The notes: generated from the sequence alone by a model not told the origin. A DNA stretch of 64,000 nucleotides from Sedimentitalea todarodis (GCF_032595355.1 NZ_JASMWN010000015.1:82402-146401); one strand, 5' to 3'. Shown: positions 1-9,091, counted from the first letter of the stretch. Numbers and translations: made by a program.

Positions 1-705
1 GTTGCAACCGCACCTGCCGATGGCTATACCATCGGATCGTTCGTGACCGATGTTCCGATCGGCGGACCGACAATCGGCATTCCCGAACTCACACCGAACC
101 CGTTTGAACCTGTCGGAATCTTCCTGACCTATCCGTTCGTGATCGCAGCGAGCAAGGATGCCCCGTTTGCAAATTGGGAAGAGCTGACTGCATATGCAGC
201 GGAAAATGACGTGGCTTTGGGCCATTTCGGCTCGTTCCTTCCCCCGACACAGGTGACATTTGCCGCCGCCGTGGAGTCGGGCTTTGACTTTGCCTCCGAA
301 GCCGCGTTCGATGCGCTGGATTGCAACACGCTGGCATCGGGTGACGTTGATGTCATCAATACGACACTGCAACTCATTCTACCGTGTCTCGATGACGTGA
401 ATGTCCTTCTGAGCATTGGCAGCCAACGCATATCCCTGACCCCGGACTCGCCGACCGTCAGCGAAGTTCACCCTGATTTGGGCCTGTCCCTCTGGAACGG
501 CCTGTTTGTCCACAAGGATGTGCCGGCAGAGGCTCGCGAAAAGATCGCCGCAGCCGCGCAAAAGGCACTTCAGTCGGACAAGGCACAGGCCATGATCGAA
601 GAGACCGGCGCATTGATCTACTGGCTGAACGCCGAAGAGTCGCTTGCCCAGATCGAAACCGACTCGGCGACCATTGCCCGGATTGAAAGCCTGCTGGGCG
701 AATAG
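1..705 (+). CDS. tctC: Tripartite tricarboxylate transporter binding protein (TctC/Bug family), 5' end outside window
   Basis: The reading frame is open from the first base of the window, so the start codon and signal peptide lie upstream; about 234 C-terminal residues are present (families are about 320 aa). The frame begins with an APADGYT-type segment that is characteristic of Bug/TctC periplasmic binding proteins, which capture carboxylates for a TctAB membrane unit. It is followed by tctB and tctA on the same strand, completing the TTT system and supporting the call. The ligand cannot be read from the sequence. A perfect stem-loop follows the stop codon. Confidence 0.9.
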   Translation, partial: VATAPADGYTIGSFVTDVPIGGPTIGIPELTPNPFEPVGIFLTYPFVIAASKDAPFANWEELTAYAAENDVALGHFGSFLPPTQVTFAAAVESGFDFASEAAFDALDCNTLASGDVDVINTTLQLILPCLDDVNVLLSIGSQRISLTPDSPTVSEVHPDLGLSLWNGLFVHKDVPAEAREKIAAAAQKALQSDKAQAMIEETGALIYWLNAEESLAQIETDSATIARIESLLGE

Positions 706-713
706 ACACCCTC

Positions 714-743
714 GGCCGCGCCAGGGATGTATCTGGCGCGGCC
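714..743 (+). promoter_or_regulatory. Intercistronic stem-loop between tctC and tctB
   Basis: A perfect 11-bp inverted repeat (GGCCGCGCCAG / CTGGCGCGGCC) with an 8-nt loop lies 8 nt after the tctC stop. No T-run follows, so it is more likely an mRNA-stabilising or partial-attenuation hairpin than a full intrinsic terminator. The alternative tctB ATG at 727 falls inside its loop, which argues for the later start at 766. Confidence 0.7.
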
Positions 744-765
744 GTCTCAACAGGTGGCGAGACCA

Positions 766-1302
766 ATGATTACACGCACGCTTCAAGACATGTTCAAGCG
801 GTACCGGCAGCCCGGTGATGTCGTATTTGCCGTTCTTTTCCTTGCGCTCTCAATCTTTCTGATCTCGCAACTCGGCGAACAAACAGAAGTCACCAAACGC
901 ACCAAATGGTATGCGCAGCCGGCTCTTTGGCCAAAGATATCCCTCTATGCGATGTGCGCCTTTGCCTTCCTGCACTGGCTGAGTTCTGCCATGTCTCCAC
1001 GCATTCCGGGCCGCTGGATAGAGGTCGCATTTTGGGTTCGGGGGTTTGAGTACATCGCGTATTTTCTGATCTATGTGCTTATCGTGCCAAAGTTCGGATA
1101 CCTGCCCTCGACCATTCTGTTCTGCGTCTTCCTCGCGTTTCGCACCGGCTTTCGGGATGCGCGCACCCTCCTGATCGCAGCGGCCTTTGGCGTTGGTGTC
1201 GTTGTCGTCTTTCGCGGGTTGCTGGCGGTCAAGATTCCGGCAGGCGCCGCATATGACTATCTTCCCGATGCGATCCGTTCTTTTGCACTCATCTATCTGT
1301 GA
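766..1302 (+). CDS. tctB: Tripartite tricarboxylate transporter small permease TctB
   Basis: This 178-aa membrane protein has about four hydrophobic segments (near residues 20-40, 60-75, 90-110 and 130-165), matching the small TctB subunit. It sits between tctC and tctA, and its stop is 6 nt before the tctA ATG, indicating translational coupling. I chose ATG 766 (MITRTL) because it is preceded by a GGTGGCGAG stretch; the in-frame ATG at 727 is buried in the upstream hairpin. TctB sequences are poorly conserved, so identification rests on topology and neighbours. It acts in the inner membrane with TctA in ion-driven carboxylate uptake. Confidence 0.85.
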   Translation: MITRTLQDMFKRYRQPGDVVFAVLFLALSIFLISQLGEQTEVTKRTKWYAQPALWPKISLYAMCAFAFLHWLSSAMSPRIPGRWIEVAFWVRGFEYIAYFLIYVLIVPKFGYLPSTILFCVFLAFRTGFRDARTLLIAAAFGVGVVVVFRGLLAVKIPAGAAYDYLPDAIRSFALIYL

Positions 1303-1308
1303 GGGGTC

Positions 1309-2841
1309 ATGGCTGATCTGATTTCCGGTCTCGGAATCCTGCTTCAGTGGCAGGTCGTCATCGCGCTTCTCGTCGGCTCCATCGGCGGAGTGATCATCGG
1401 TGCGCTTCCCGGCGTGGGGGCCGCTGTTGCAATCGCGATCCTGCTGCCCGCGACGTTTTCGTTCCCGCCCATCGTCGGTTTGACGCTCCTGCTCGGCATT
1501 TATGGATCGTCGATGTACGGCGGCGCAATTCCGGCCATTCTGATCAACACGCCGGGCACGGCGGTCAACGCCCTGACCACCTATGACGGCTATCCCATGA
1601 CCAAACGCGGTCAGGGCCACCGGGCGTTGTCCCTGGCTTATTCCGCGTCGTTCTTTGGCGGCATCTTTTCGATCATCTGCCTGATCATATTGTCGCCGGT
1701 CCTGGCGTGGGTCGCGCCGCAGTTCGGCAGCCGCGAGATTTTCCTCGCAGCGCTTCTTGGCATCGTACTGGTTGTGCTGGCCCACAGGGGTCAGGTTTTT
1801 GCCGCCGGCATGTTGGCCGCATTCGGCATATTTCTGAACACCATCGGGCTTGAGCCCGCAAAATACACCAACCGTTTCACCTTTGAACAAAGCTGGCTGA
1901 CATCCGGCATAGACCTGATCGTCGTTGTCCTGGGCCTCTTCGCCATCGCGCAGGCGTTTCTCCTGTTGCTCGAAAAGAACCACGTCCCGCAAAGCGCCCG
2001 CGTCGAGGGTAATATCTTTACGGGCCTGAAAGAGCTCTTCGGAATCAAGCGCGTTGCCACCGTGTCGTCGGGTATCGGCGTCATCATGGGCATGCTGCCG
2101 GGAACGGGCGAATTCACGTCCCAGTTCATGTCCTACACCTATGCGCAAAAGACATCCAAAGAGCCTGACACATTCGGCGATGGCTCACCCGAAGGTCTGG
2201 TCGCCTCCGAGGCTGCCAATAACGCGGTGCCGGGTGCGGCGATGATCCCGTTGCTGGCGCTCGGCATCCCGGGCGAGGCGCTGACGGCGATGATGTTGTC
2301 GGTGTTCTATGTCCACAACGTGATCCCCGGTCCGCAGTTGTTTCAGAACCAGATGGATTTCGTGATGGCGATCTACATGTCGCTTTTGCTCCTGAACGTG
2401 ATCGTTCTGGTTTTCCTGCTGTTCTCGACCAACCTGCTGCTGAAGATCGTCCAGGTTCCGACCAGGTTCATTGGCATCGTCATTCTGACCCTTGCCTTTG
2501 TCGGAGTTTACAGCCTGCGCAACTCGATCACCGATTGCGCCATTGCGGCCGGGTTCGGGGTGTTCGGATTGGTCTTGAAGAGGCTGGATCTGCCGATTGT
2601 CCCGATCATCCTGGGAATGGTTCTCGGAGGCATCATGGAGGTCAAGTTGCGCAGCGCGATGGCGCGGGTCAAGGAGCCACTTGATTTCATCGACAGGCCT
2701 ATTGCAGCAATCCTGTTCGCGCTGATCGTTCTGGTCGTGCTCCTGCATTTCAGAACGCTGTACTTCGAGTTCCGCCACAAGCTGAGACCGGAACCGAACG
2801 CGAACAAATTGGATGCCGAGCACCCGAACCAGCAAAGCTAG
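1309..2841 (+). CDS. tctA: Tripartite tricarboxylate transporter large permease TctA
   Basis: This 510-aa polytopic membrane protein has the usual TctA (DUF112) length. The conserved N-terminal block with GALPGVGAA (about residues 30-40) and the segments YGGAIPAILINTPG (about 70-85) and GMLPGTGEF (about 260) are typical of the large subunit, and many hydrophobic helices follow. It forms the transport channel with TctB and receives substrate from TctC. It is the last gene of this operon; after its stop the sequence is non-coding apart from a DUF488 remnant. Confidence 0.95.
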   Translation: MADLISGLGILLQWQVVIALLVGSIGGVIIGALPGVGAAVAIAILLPATFSFPPIVGLTLLLGIYGSSMYGGAIPAILINTPGTAVNALTTYDGYPMTKRGQGHRALSLAYSASFFGGIFSIICLIILSPVLAWVAPQFGSREIFLAALLGIVLVVLAHRGQVFAAGMLAAFGIFLNTIGLEPAKYTNRFTFEQSWLTSGIDLIVVVLGLFAIAQAFLLLLEKNHVPQSARVEGNIFTGLKELFGIKRVATVSSGIGVIMGMLPGTGEFTSQFMSYTYAQKTSKEPDTFGDGSPEGLVASEAANNAVPGAAMIPLLALGIPGEALTAMMLSVFYVHNVIPGPQLFQNQMDFVMAIYMSLLLLNVIVLVFLLFSTNLLLKIVQVPTRFIGIVILTLAFVGVYSLRNSITDCAIAAGFGVFGLVLKRLDLPIVPIILGMVLGGIMEVKLRSAMARVKEPLDFIDRPIAAILFALIVLVVLLHFRTLYFEFRHKLRPEPNANKLDAEHPNQQS

Positions 2842-2910
2842 AACACGCTCGTTGGCATCAATCCCGCCAATACCGATACTACAGATGGCAGTCTGCGCTT
2901 CAAACGCCGG

Positions 2911-3141
2911 GTCGGCGCGCCCAGCGAAGCTTTGCGAAATTGGTTCGATCATGATCCAGACAGGTGGAAAGAGCATCGCCACCGCTACCTGCACGAATTG
3001 TCACGGAATGACGCTCGCGTCGGGGAGAGCCTCGCGTGGTGCCGAAAGAGGGCTGTGATCCTGCTTTTCGCTGCCAAGGACCGCGACAGGAATGAGGCAG
3101 ATGTCTTGCAGGCGTATCCGACTTGCCGCCAGAAGGAGGAA
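2911..3141 (+). pseudogene. Remnant of a DUF488-family gene (C-terminal half only)
   Basis: Read in the frame of the ATG at 2932, this stretch gives WFDHDPDRW...HRYLHEL... then LLFAAKDRDRNEADVLQAY, which is the C-terminal half of DUF488 proteins (usual form WFGHDPARW ... LLYAARD ... N.A.VL). The N-terminal half with the conserved DRLWPRG block is missing, and the frame enters directly from non-homologous sequence after tctA. No ribosome-binding site is visible. I read it as a decayed gene fragment; the frame stays open to 3327 without family similarity. Confidence 0.6.
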
Positions 3142-3251
3142 ACCGAATGCTCCGGCCCGCTGACCCCCGTGTGTTGCGATTGTTGCACGGCACGACCAAT
3201 GCATCCGGCGGTCCACGCGTCGATTTCAGCGCAAAGGTACCCCGGTGCAAG

Positions 3252-3956
3252 TCAGCTGTCTGGCGTGATCTGGATCCCTTGTTCGGTCAGGATCACGTCA
3301 AGAGCGATATCATGGGGTTGCGGATAGATCGTGGCAAGCTTGGCCGCGTGAAACCCGATACCCACGGCAAAGGGTTTGTTCGGCAGCGACGCCAAGGTGC
3401 GGTCGAAATATCCACCACCATAGCCGAGTCGATATCCCTCGCTATCCCAACCGACCAGCGGGGCCAGAACCAGTTCAGGTATCACGATCTGTGCATCGCC
3501 CGGCGGTACAGGAATGTTCCAGTGCCCGCGCACCATCCTCGTGTCCGGCGTCCAGCGCCGAAACACCAGCGGGGCTGCCTTGGTCTCGACCAGTGGCAGG
3601 GCAATATCGACGCCGGTTGTAGAGAGTTCGGTCATCAGGGGCCGCAGGTCCGGCTCGTTCTGTATCGGCCAATAAAACGAAACCGTCCGGAGATTTGATC
3701 CTTGCAGACGGTCATCCAGAACCGGGCGCAGCCCAGTTATCAACGCATCCGCGATCTCTCTGCGCTCGCCCGATCTGAGCGCCTTTCGAATATCTCGCAA
3801 CCGGGCGCGTTCCGATTTTCGCCATCGTGCCACGTCCCGCGCCTGACCGGGGTCCACGCCAAGCGGATCAAAGTAGTCCGGAGCAATCTCCGCAGCCAGA
3901 CAGGGTGGTGAGGAAAATCCGCTGCGGCGCCCAAAGCTGTCCGGATCGTTCGCCAT
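3252..3956 (-). CDS. 5-formyltetrahydrofolate cyclo-ligase family protein
   Basis: This 234-aa protein carries the diagnostic phosphate-binding loop LGYGGGYFDRTLA (near residue 175), preceded by ELVLAPLVGWD, as in MTHFS/YgfA enzymes that convert 5-formyl-THF to 5,10-methenyl-THF with ATP. It has about 40 extra N-terminal residues (PPCLAAEI...DYFDP), a form common in alphaproteobacteria. The start at 3956 (MANDPDSF) is preferred because GGGGGA lies just upstream; a longer reading to 4031 lacks a ribosome-binding site. It is divergent from the Rrf2 regulator at 4082. It is cytosolic and probably housekeeping or salvage. Confidence 0.85.
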   Translation of the reverse strand: MANDPDSFGRRSGFSSPPCLAAEIAPDYFDPLGVDPGQARDVARWRKSERARLRDIRKALRSGERREIADALITGLRPVLDDRLQGSNLRTVSFYWPIQNEPDLRPLMTELSTTGVDIALPLVETKAAPLVFRRWTPDTRMVRGHWNIPVPPGDAQIVIPELVLAPLVGWDSEGYRLGYGGGYFDRTLASLPNKPFAVGIGFHAAKLATIYPQPHDIALDVILTEQGIQITPDS

Positions 3957-4081
3957 CCAAATTCCCCCAACGGAAATACCGACAAAGCCGAAGGCGTGGA
4001 GGATCCAATGGCATTCGAACTTCAAAACCATGTCTAGGCCTGCTAATCAGTACTGTAAATACGAGTTTATGGAAATGGCAT

Positions 4082-4510
4082 ATGCGACTAACCTCCTTCA
4101 CCGACTATGGACTGCGGATGCTGATGCGGCTTGGAAGTGATCCGGAACGGGTCTTTTCAACTGCGGAACTGGCCGAGGAATTTGGTCTGTCGCGCCATCA
4201 CCTGACCAAGATCATACAGAAACTGGCCAAGGTCGGGATCGTCGAAACCCGTCGTGGCGGCGGCGGCGGGGCTATCTTGAAACGGCCACCCGAGGACATC
4301 AAGCTGGGCGAAATCGTTCGCATCCTTGAAGAAGGCAAAGTGCTTGTGGAGTGTTTCCAGTCAGGAGGAGACTGTAGTCTTGATGGCCATTGCGGGCTGA
4401 AAGGCCGGTTGCGCATTGCCGAAACCGCCTTCCTAGCGTCGCTCGACCGATCGACTCTGGCAGATGTGGTCCTGGCGCCGTCGCGCGGCGTACCCGCCGG
4501 TTTGCGCTAG
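4082..4510 (+). CDS. nsrR: Rrf2-family regulator, NsrR-like (Fe-S, nitric oxide sensing)
   Basis: This 142-aa protein has an N-terminal winged helix (MRLTSFTDYGLRML, recognition helix near residues 28-50) and three cysteines at 91, 98 and 104 in the spacing seen in NsrR, which ligate an Fe-S cluster that reacts with NO. The GGGGGA wing and LVECF context also match NsrR rather than IscR. ATG 4082 is preceded by GGAAATG; upstream in-frame sequence has no family similarity. It lies alone, divergent from the cyclo-ligase gene and convergent with uspA; no NO-detoxification gene is adjacent. A denitrification-linked regulon is plausible because a nos operon lies about 15 kb away, but that is inference. 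Confidence 0.8.
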   Translation: MRLTSFTDYGLRMLMRLGSDPERVFSTAELAEEFGLSRHHLTKIIQKLAKVGIVETRRGGGGGAILKRPPEDIKLGEIVRILEEGKVLVECFQSGGDCSLDGHCGLKGRLRIAETAFLASLDRSTLADVVLAPSRGVPAGLR

Positions 4511-4579
4511 CCTTCAGGGCACTGCGCAACATGACGCGTCCACGGCCACACGGGGCATTGTCCACTCTGTCTGGCGTAT

Positions 4580-5038
4580 CTACTGGCCTCGAACGACCGT
4601 GACCGAGCAAGTGGCGTGGCGCACGATGCGGGCCGCGTTGGTGCCAAGCAGAAAATCGGTGGATCTCGGTCGGTGCGCACCAAGGACGATCTGATCGACA
4701 TCCAGGTCCTTTGCAACCTCCAGCACTTCTTCATAGACGCTGCCATGCCGCGCAAGGGTTTTGAAGGTGACACCATCCGGGATCTGTTCCGCCGCCACGT
4801 CGTTCAACCGCGCCACGGTCGCCTTCAGCGCTTTTTTCACATCCCACTCTTCGGAACCACCGGTTTCGCCCCGGATCGCATAGCGCCAGTCCAGACCCGC
4901 GACCATTTCGGGCACCACGGTCATCAGGATGAGTTCGGGGTCTTTCATGGTGTTCCACTGCTTGACCGCACCGGCAAGCACTGCAGCGGTATTCTCCGGG
5001 TCTCTCAGGTCGATCGGGACCAGAATCCTGTTTGGCAT
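4580..5038 (-). CDS. Universal stress protein (UspA family)
   Basis: This 152-aa single Usp domain starts with MPNRILVPIDL and ends with an ATP-loop region LGAHRPRSTDFLLGTNA...CSVTVVR. The usual G-2x-G-9x-G(S/T) nucleotide motif is degenerate (Arg replaces the second Gly and the spacing is one shorter), so nucleotide binding is uncertain. It is the last gene of a three-gene minus-strand operon, 12 nt after the binding-protein gene. Usp proteins next to osmolyte transporters (for example TeaD in the ectoine TRAP system) modulate transporter activity, which fits this context by analogy. Confidence 0.9.
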   Translation of the reverse strand: MPNRILVPIDLRDPENTAAVLAGAVKQWNTMKDPELILMTVVPEMVAGLDWRYAIRGETGGSEEWDVKKALKATVARLNDVAAEQIPDGVTFKTLARHGSVYEEVLEVAKDLDVDQIVLGAHRPRSTDFLLGTNAARIVRHATCSVTVVRGQ

Positions 5039-5050
5039 GTTTGCTTCTCC

Positions 5051-6889
5051 TCAGCGATATTCCGGCCGGACCAGCAGCCAGCCCAACCAGATGAAGAACA
5101 CGACGAGAACCAGACTCAGGATCGACGTGCCGGGGGACGGGTTGAGCGCAGCCGGCGGTTGCGGCAATTCCGGCGCAAGCGAGGCCGCAAGCGGCAAGGC
5201 CGGGTCGACCGCGAGATTGCCGGGAATCGACGCGTTCAGCAATTTCACCGCAGAGGCCGTGATCGGTTTCAGTTCAACCGCCACCGCTGCCGGTCCTTGA
5301 TCGCCAACCACATCGCCTTTTTCGGGCGCGGGTCCGGCAAGCACCAATTGGGTGCGCAGCGTCTCGACCGGCGTCAATTGCCCGGTATAGGTGTTCGCAG
5401 CGATCCGTGCTTCGCGCAGGAACGGATAGCGCACGAGGTTGGCGCCGTCGCTCCAGCCATCAAGCGAGAACAAGCGCTTGCTACGATCGGCCATCGCCTC
5501 GGCCACTGCCGGATCGCCGTCGACGGTCATGACCAAAGCGGCGTCTGCCGTACCGTTCGTGACCGCCGCAAGCACTTCGGCGGTGCCACCCTCGACCGGA
5601 ACTGCTTGCGCAGTCATTCCGAGGCCACCAATCACCAACTCGGCAATCCGCGACGACGAGCTGCCTTCGCCACCGACGGCAATGGTCTTGATCTCTGCCA
5701 GAGAAGACACCGCGTCGCGCTGGCCAATCAGATGTACGACGCTCTGCCCCACGGCGGCCACGGCCTCATAACCCGACGACCGCTTTGGAGCGGGACTTGA
5801 CAGATCATAAAAGGCCTCCGCCCCCACCAGCGCCAGACGCGCATCGCCGGCACCAACCGTCGCCAGCGGGTTGTCGTCGTCCTGATATTGCGCATCACGC
5901 CCGGTAAAGGCTTTTTGCACCGCGCGCAAAACCAGCGCCCCCTGTGGGCTGTCGGCAAAGTTTGCCTCGGTCGCGATCACCAGCGGATCCTGCGTCTGCA
6001 CTGCCCCCGCATCAATCAAATCCATCCGCGCCAGCGCATCTCGGGCCACCGCACGAGGTGAACGCCCTTCCAGATCGACGCGCCCGTTCAGCGATTGCAT
6101 CAGGTCAGGCGTGATCTTTCCGGCCAATACCGATATTGCCGGGCCGAGTTGCGGATAGCGTGACAGGACCTCTGCCCGTGCAAACGGCAATGCGTCGTAG
6201 ATCGGGAAGAAATTCAGATCGTCCTCGAGCAGCACCAGCCCGTATTCCGAAATCTGGCCATCGGTGGTATAGACCTCTGCTATGTCCACATCGCCATTCA
6301 AGAGCTTGTCATAGACCAGTTCGCGATCATCCAGTGGGACAATATCGACATTCCCAAAGTTCATGCCATAGCGTTGGGTCAAGGGTTCCAACCCGTCCAA
6401 TGGGCGCACGGTGAAATCATCCTCGACCGCAATCGCGAGGCTGCCTGCGGAAGGAACCAGATCGGATATCGACTTTAGCCCACGTTCAGCAGCGAGATCG
6501 GCGCGCATCGCAATACCGTAATTGTTGGCGAACCCGAAACCGTCCAGCCAGGTCAGCCCAAGCGGGCCGTAGAGCTCTTTGACCCGCGCGGTTGCCTCGG
6601 ACCCGTTACTGATGGGGTTCTGACCCAGCATTACGAGTCCGGTGCCATTGTATTCCGGATAGATATCGACCGAGCCCTCCTTGATCGCCGCCATGATCGC
6701 CGGCGTTGTGGGATAGTCCACGATCCCGGAGGTGGGCACGCCCTGTTCTTCGGCGAGAGCCAGGATCATCTCGGCCAGAATACGGCTTTCCGAGAAGTTC
6801 TTGGCCCCGATCCGAAGATCGGGAGTTCCGTCGTCGCACGCTGCCAGGAAGAACGTCAGGGAAAAGATCATCGCAAGAAAACGTCTCAT
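5051..6889 (-). CDS. Double-domain, membrane-anchored glycine betaine-type binding lipoprotein
   Basis: This 612-aa protein has a lipoprotein signal with lipobox LAAC (Cys18). Residues about 24-300 are an OpuAC/OsmF-type quaternary-amine binding domain (IGAKNFSESRILAEM, YPEYNGTG, VYTTDGQI). Residues about 310-520 look like a second periplasmic binding module (VIATEANFADSPQGALV ... IAVGGEGSSSSRIAEL). A proline/alanine-rich linker then leads to a C-terminal membrane helix (SLVLVVFFIWLGWLLV). It starts at 6889 after a strong GAGGGAGGG; the longer frame to 7045 overlaps the BCCT gene. It is 13 nt downstream of a BCCT carrier. Ordinary OpuAC proteins are about 300 aa, so the fusion and the C-terminal anchor are unusual. 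Confidence 0.8.
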   Translation of the reverse strand: MRRFLAMIFSLTFFLAACDDGTPDLRIGAKNFSESRILAEMILALAEEQGVPTSGIVDYPTTPAIMAAIKEGSVDIYPEYNGTGLVMLGQNPISNGSEATARVKELYGPLGLTWLDGFGFANNYGIAMRADLAAERGLKSISDLVPSAGSLAIAVEDDFTVRPLDGLEPLTQRYGMNFGNVDIVPLDDRELVYDKLLNGDVDIAEVYTTDGQISEYGLVLLEDDLNFFPIYDALPFARAEVLSRYPQLGPAISVLAGKITPDLMQSLNGRVDLEGRSPRAVARDALARMDLIDAGAVQTQDPLVIATEANFADSPQGALVLRAVQKAFTGRDAQYQDDDNPLATVGAGDARLALVGAEAFYDLSSPAPKRSSGYEAVAAVGQSVVHLIGQRDAVSSLAEIKTIAVGGEGSSSSRIAELVIGGLGMTAQAVPVEGGTAEVLAAVTNGTADAALVMTVDGDPAVAEAMADRSKRLFSLDGWSDGANLVRYPFLREARIAANTYTGQLTPVETLRTQLVLAGPAPEKGDVVGDQGPAAVAVELKPITASAVKLLNASIPGNLAVDPALPLAASLAPELPQPPAALNPSPGTSILSLVLVVFFIWLGWLLVRPEYR

Positions 6890-6902
6890 GGTTGTCCCTC
6901 CC

Positions 6903-8471
6903 TCATTCAGCCGGCGGCGCAGCGCGGCCACGTCCGACCCCTTCGCCCCGGGCTTCAATTGGTTTCGGCGGTTTGACCTCGTGCTTGATCTCTCGAAAGA
7001 AGCCGACGAGTTGCAGCAATACGATCGCCGTGAACGGGATCGCACCGGTCACCGCCATCGCCTTGGCCACGGCAACCGATTCCGAAATCAATGTGCCTAC
7101 GGTCAGCGCCGCGATCAGCGTGCCCCAGACCATCTTTTGGAGGACCGGCGGGTTGAGGTTGCCGTCGGTGGTCATCATCGACAGCACGAAAGTGCCTGAA
7201 TCAGCCGAGGTGACGAGGAAGATGAACATCAGCGCCACTGCCAGCGTTTGCAGGATTTGCGCCGCAGGGAAGTATTCGAGGAAGGCGAACAGCGCCTTGG
7301 TTGCATCCTCGAAGATGATTTCCTTCAGCCCGCCGCCACCGAACATCTCGACATAGAACCCGGCACCGCCGAACACGGCGAACCAGAGCATCGAGAACAC
7401 GGTTGGCACAAAGATGACGCCCATGCAGAATTCACGGATCGTGCGGCCCCGAGAGATCCGGGCCACGAAAATGCCGATGAACGGCCCCCACGCAATCCAC
7501 CAGATCAGGTAGGTCAGCGTCCATCCCGCCGACCAGCCGCCGAGGTCCTCGAACGGGAACAATCGGAAACTCATGGTGATCAGGCCGGAAAAATAGTTGC
7601 CGACTGAGTCGATGAACACCTCGAAAAGGAACCGGGTCGGCCCGGCGAAGAGCACCATCAGCATGATCGCGATGGCGATGACCATGTTGATGTTGGACAG
7701 GATCTTGATGCCCTTGTCGACACCGGTCGTAGCCGACAGCATGTAACAGACAAAGAGCACCCCTAGGATGATCATCGAGGTGGTTACGGTTTCGTCAAAG
7801 CCGAATGCATAAAAGGTGCCCGAGCGCACCGCGAGTGTCCCCATCGCCAGTGATCCGGCCAATCCGAAAACCACTGACAGCACCGCCAGAATGTCAGCGG
7901 TCTTGCCCATGCCGTCTCCAAATGCGCCGCCGAAAACAGCCTTGATCGGCGTCGAGATCATTGAGGGTTGGCCTTTGCGAAAGGTGAAATAGGCAATCAC
8001 CAGCGCGCAGACTGCGTAAATCGACCAGGCGTGAAAGCCCCAGTGCAGGTTGGTAATGACCAGCGCCTGTCGCGCCGCCTCCATCGTCTCGCCTTCCATG
8101 CCGGGAGGTGACACGAAGTGATACATGGGCTCCGCCGGACCCCAGAGCAATAGCCCGGAGCCCATGCCGCCCGCGAACAGCATGGCAATCCAGGACACGG
8201 TCGAGAATTCTGGTTCTTCGTCATCCGCACCAAGACGGATATGGCCATAGGGGCCAAAGGCGAGATAGAGCGACAGGAACAGGAACATCGAGCAGATAGC
8301 GAGCCAGGCCCAACTGACCCCGGTCAGCATGTAGTTCACGAAACCCAGCATCGATCCGGTCATGCTGTCGGGGTCAACGATACCCCAGATGCCAATCCCG
8401 GCACAGATGGCCATCGAAACGATAAACACGAAGTTAACATTCAAACCCCGCTGGTTCGGATCATCTGACAT
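6903..8471 (-). CDS. BCCT family betaine/choline/carnitine transporter
   Basis: This 522-aa polytopic membrane protein has the BCCT signature block GGMGSGLLLWGPAEPMYHF (about residues 100-120), followed by ALVITNLHWGFHAWSIYA and the ITSADSG-like LVTSADSGTFVL segment near residue 430. Twelve hydrophobic helices fit the family. BCCT carriers import compatible solutes by Na+ or H+ symport. The start at 8471 (MSDDPNQ) has GGAGGG at good spacing. It is the first gene of the operon with the double-domain binding protein and UspA; BCCT carriers normally need no binding protein, so the arrangement is noteworthy. Confidence 0.93.
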   Translation of the reverse strand: MSDDPNQRGLNVNFVFIVSMAICAGIGIWGIVDPDSMTGSMLGFVNYMLTGVSWAWLAICSMFLFLSLYLAFGPYGHIRLGADDEEPEFSTVSWIAMLFAGGMGSGLLLWGPAEPMYHFVSPPGMEGETMEAARQALVITNLHWGFHAWSIYAVCALVIAYFTFRKGQPSMISTPIKAVFGGAFGDGMGKTADILAVLSVVFGLAGSLAMGTLAVRSGTFYAFGFDETVTTSMIILGVLFVCYMLSATTGVDKGIKILSNINMVIAIAIMLMVLFAGPTRFLFEVFIDSVGNYFSGLITMSFRLFPFEDLGGWSAGWTLTYLIWWIAWGPFIGIFVARISRGRTIREFCMGVIFVPTVFSMLWFAVFGGAGFYVEMFGGGGLKEIIFEDATKALFAFLEYFPAAQILQTLAVALMFIFLVTSADSGTFVLSMMTTDGNLNPPVLQKMVWGTLIAALTVGTLISESVAVAKAMAVTGAIPFTAIVLLQLVGFFREIKHEVKPPKPIEARGEGVGRGRAAPPAE

Positions 8472-9091
8472 CGCGCCCTCCACGGCTTACCCTGTTGACC
8501 CAGAGTAAAGCCGAAATGAAAGTGTTAATCTACCCCGGCGAGATCGGATCATTCCGAAATACAGCAATAAGAGGCATCCGGGATCCGGTCCGCAGTGGTT
8601 TGATTTCGCTGCCTGATCGCCACATCCGGTAGGTTTTGAAGGTGTTTCCGTCCATTCTATGACGTCGTCGGATGCCGCCTAACCGGGCATCTTGGCGACA
8701 GCTAAGGGAATGCGATGGCACAGCATTTTCTCGACGCGCTCCCGATGCAACGGCGTCGAATCGTGATGGTAAAACCGACAAATCCTTCACACCGACACGC
8801 CTTTCACATTGCAAGGTCACCGGCGCCAAGATCAGCGGGCGCGATCAGAAACTGGCGTCTGCCGCAGGCCGGTTTCCCGACGGGCAAGGGCTTCTGTGAG
8901 AAGCATCGCGATCGCAGCGGTTCGGATCGTTTTGGTTGTGGACGGCATCGACGGCGTCCACCGGTTTCGAGCCGAATTGGTCGCGCAGTTTCTGGGCGGC
9001 CCGGACAATACCGCCGGGGGCCGTTTTCGATGCCAGGATCGAACCGATTGGCTGCCATTCTGGGATTGACGCGCGAACAACCGCATTGACA
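8472..9091. other. Non-coding stretch, no gene recognised
   Basis: About 620 bp between the divergently oriented BCCT start and the LysR stop. All readings through it are short and without recognisable domains. One minus-strand reading without a start near 8930-9020 has coding-like composition and might be a decayed gene tail, but I cannot name it. The promoter of the BCCT operon must lie close to 8480-8530. Confidence 0.4.

Noticed and set aside
850..2148. Long minus-strand open frame opposite tctB/tctA (432 codons)
   Set aside because: Low-complexity, charged translation rich in Asp, Arg and Gln with no domain; it is the antisense shadow of well-supported membrane protein genes.
4616..5800. 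Plus-strand open frame opposite uspA and the binding-protein gene
   Set aside because: His/Arg-rich antisense shadow spanning two recognised genes.
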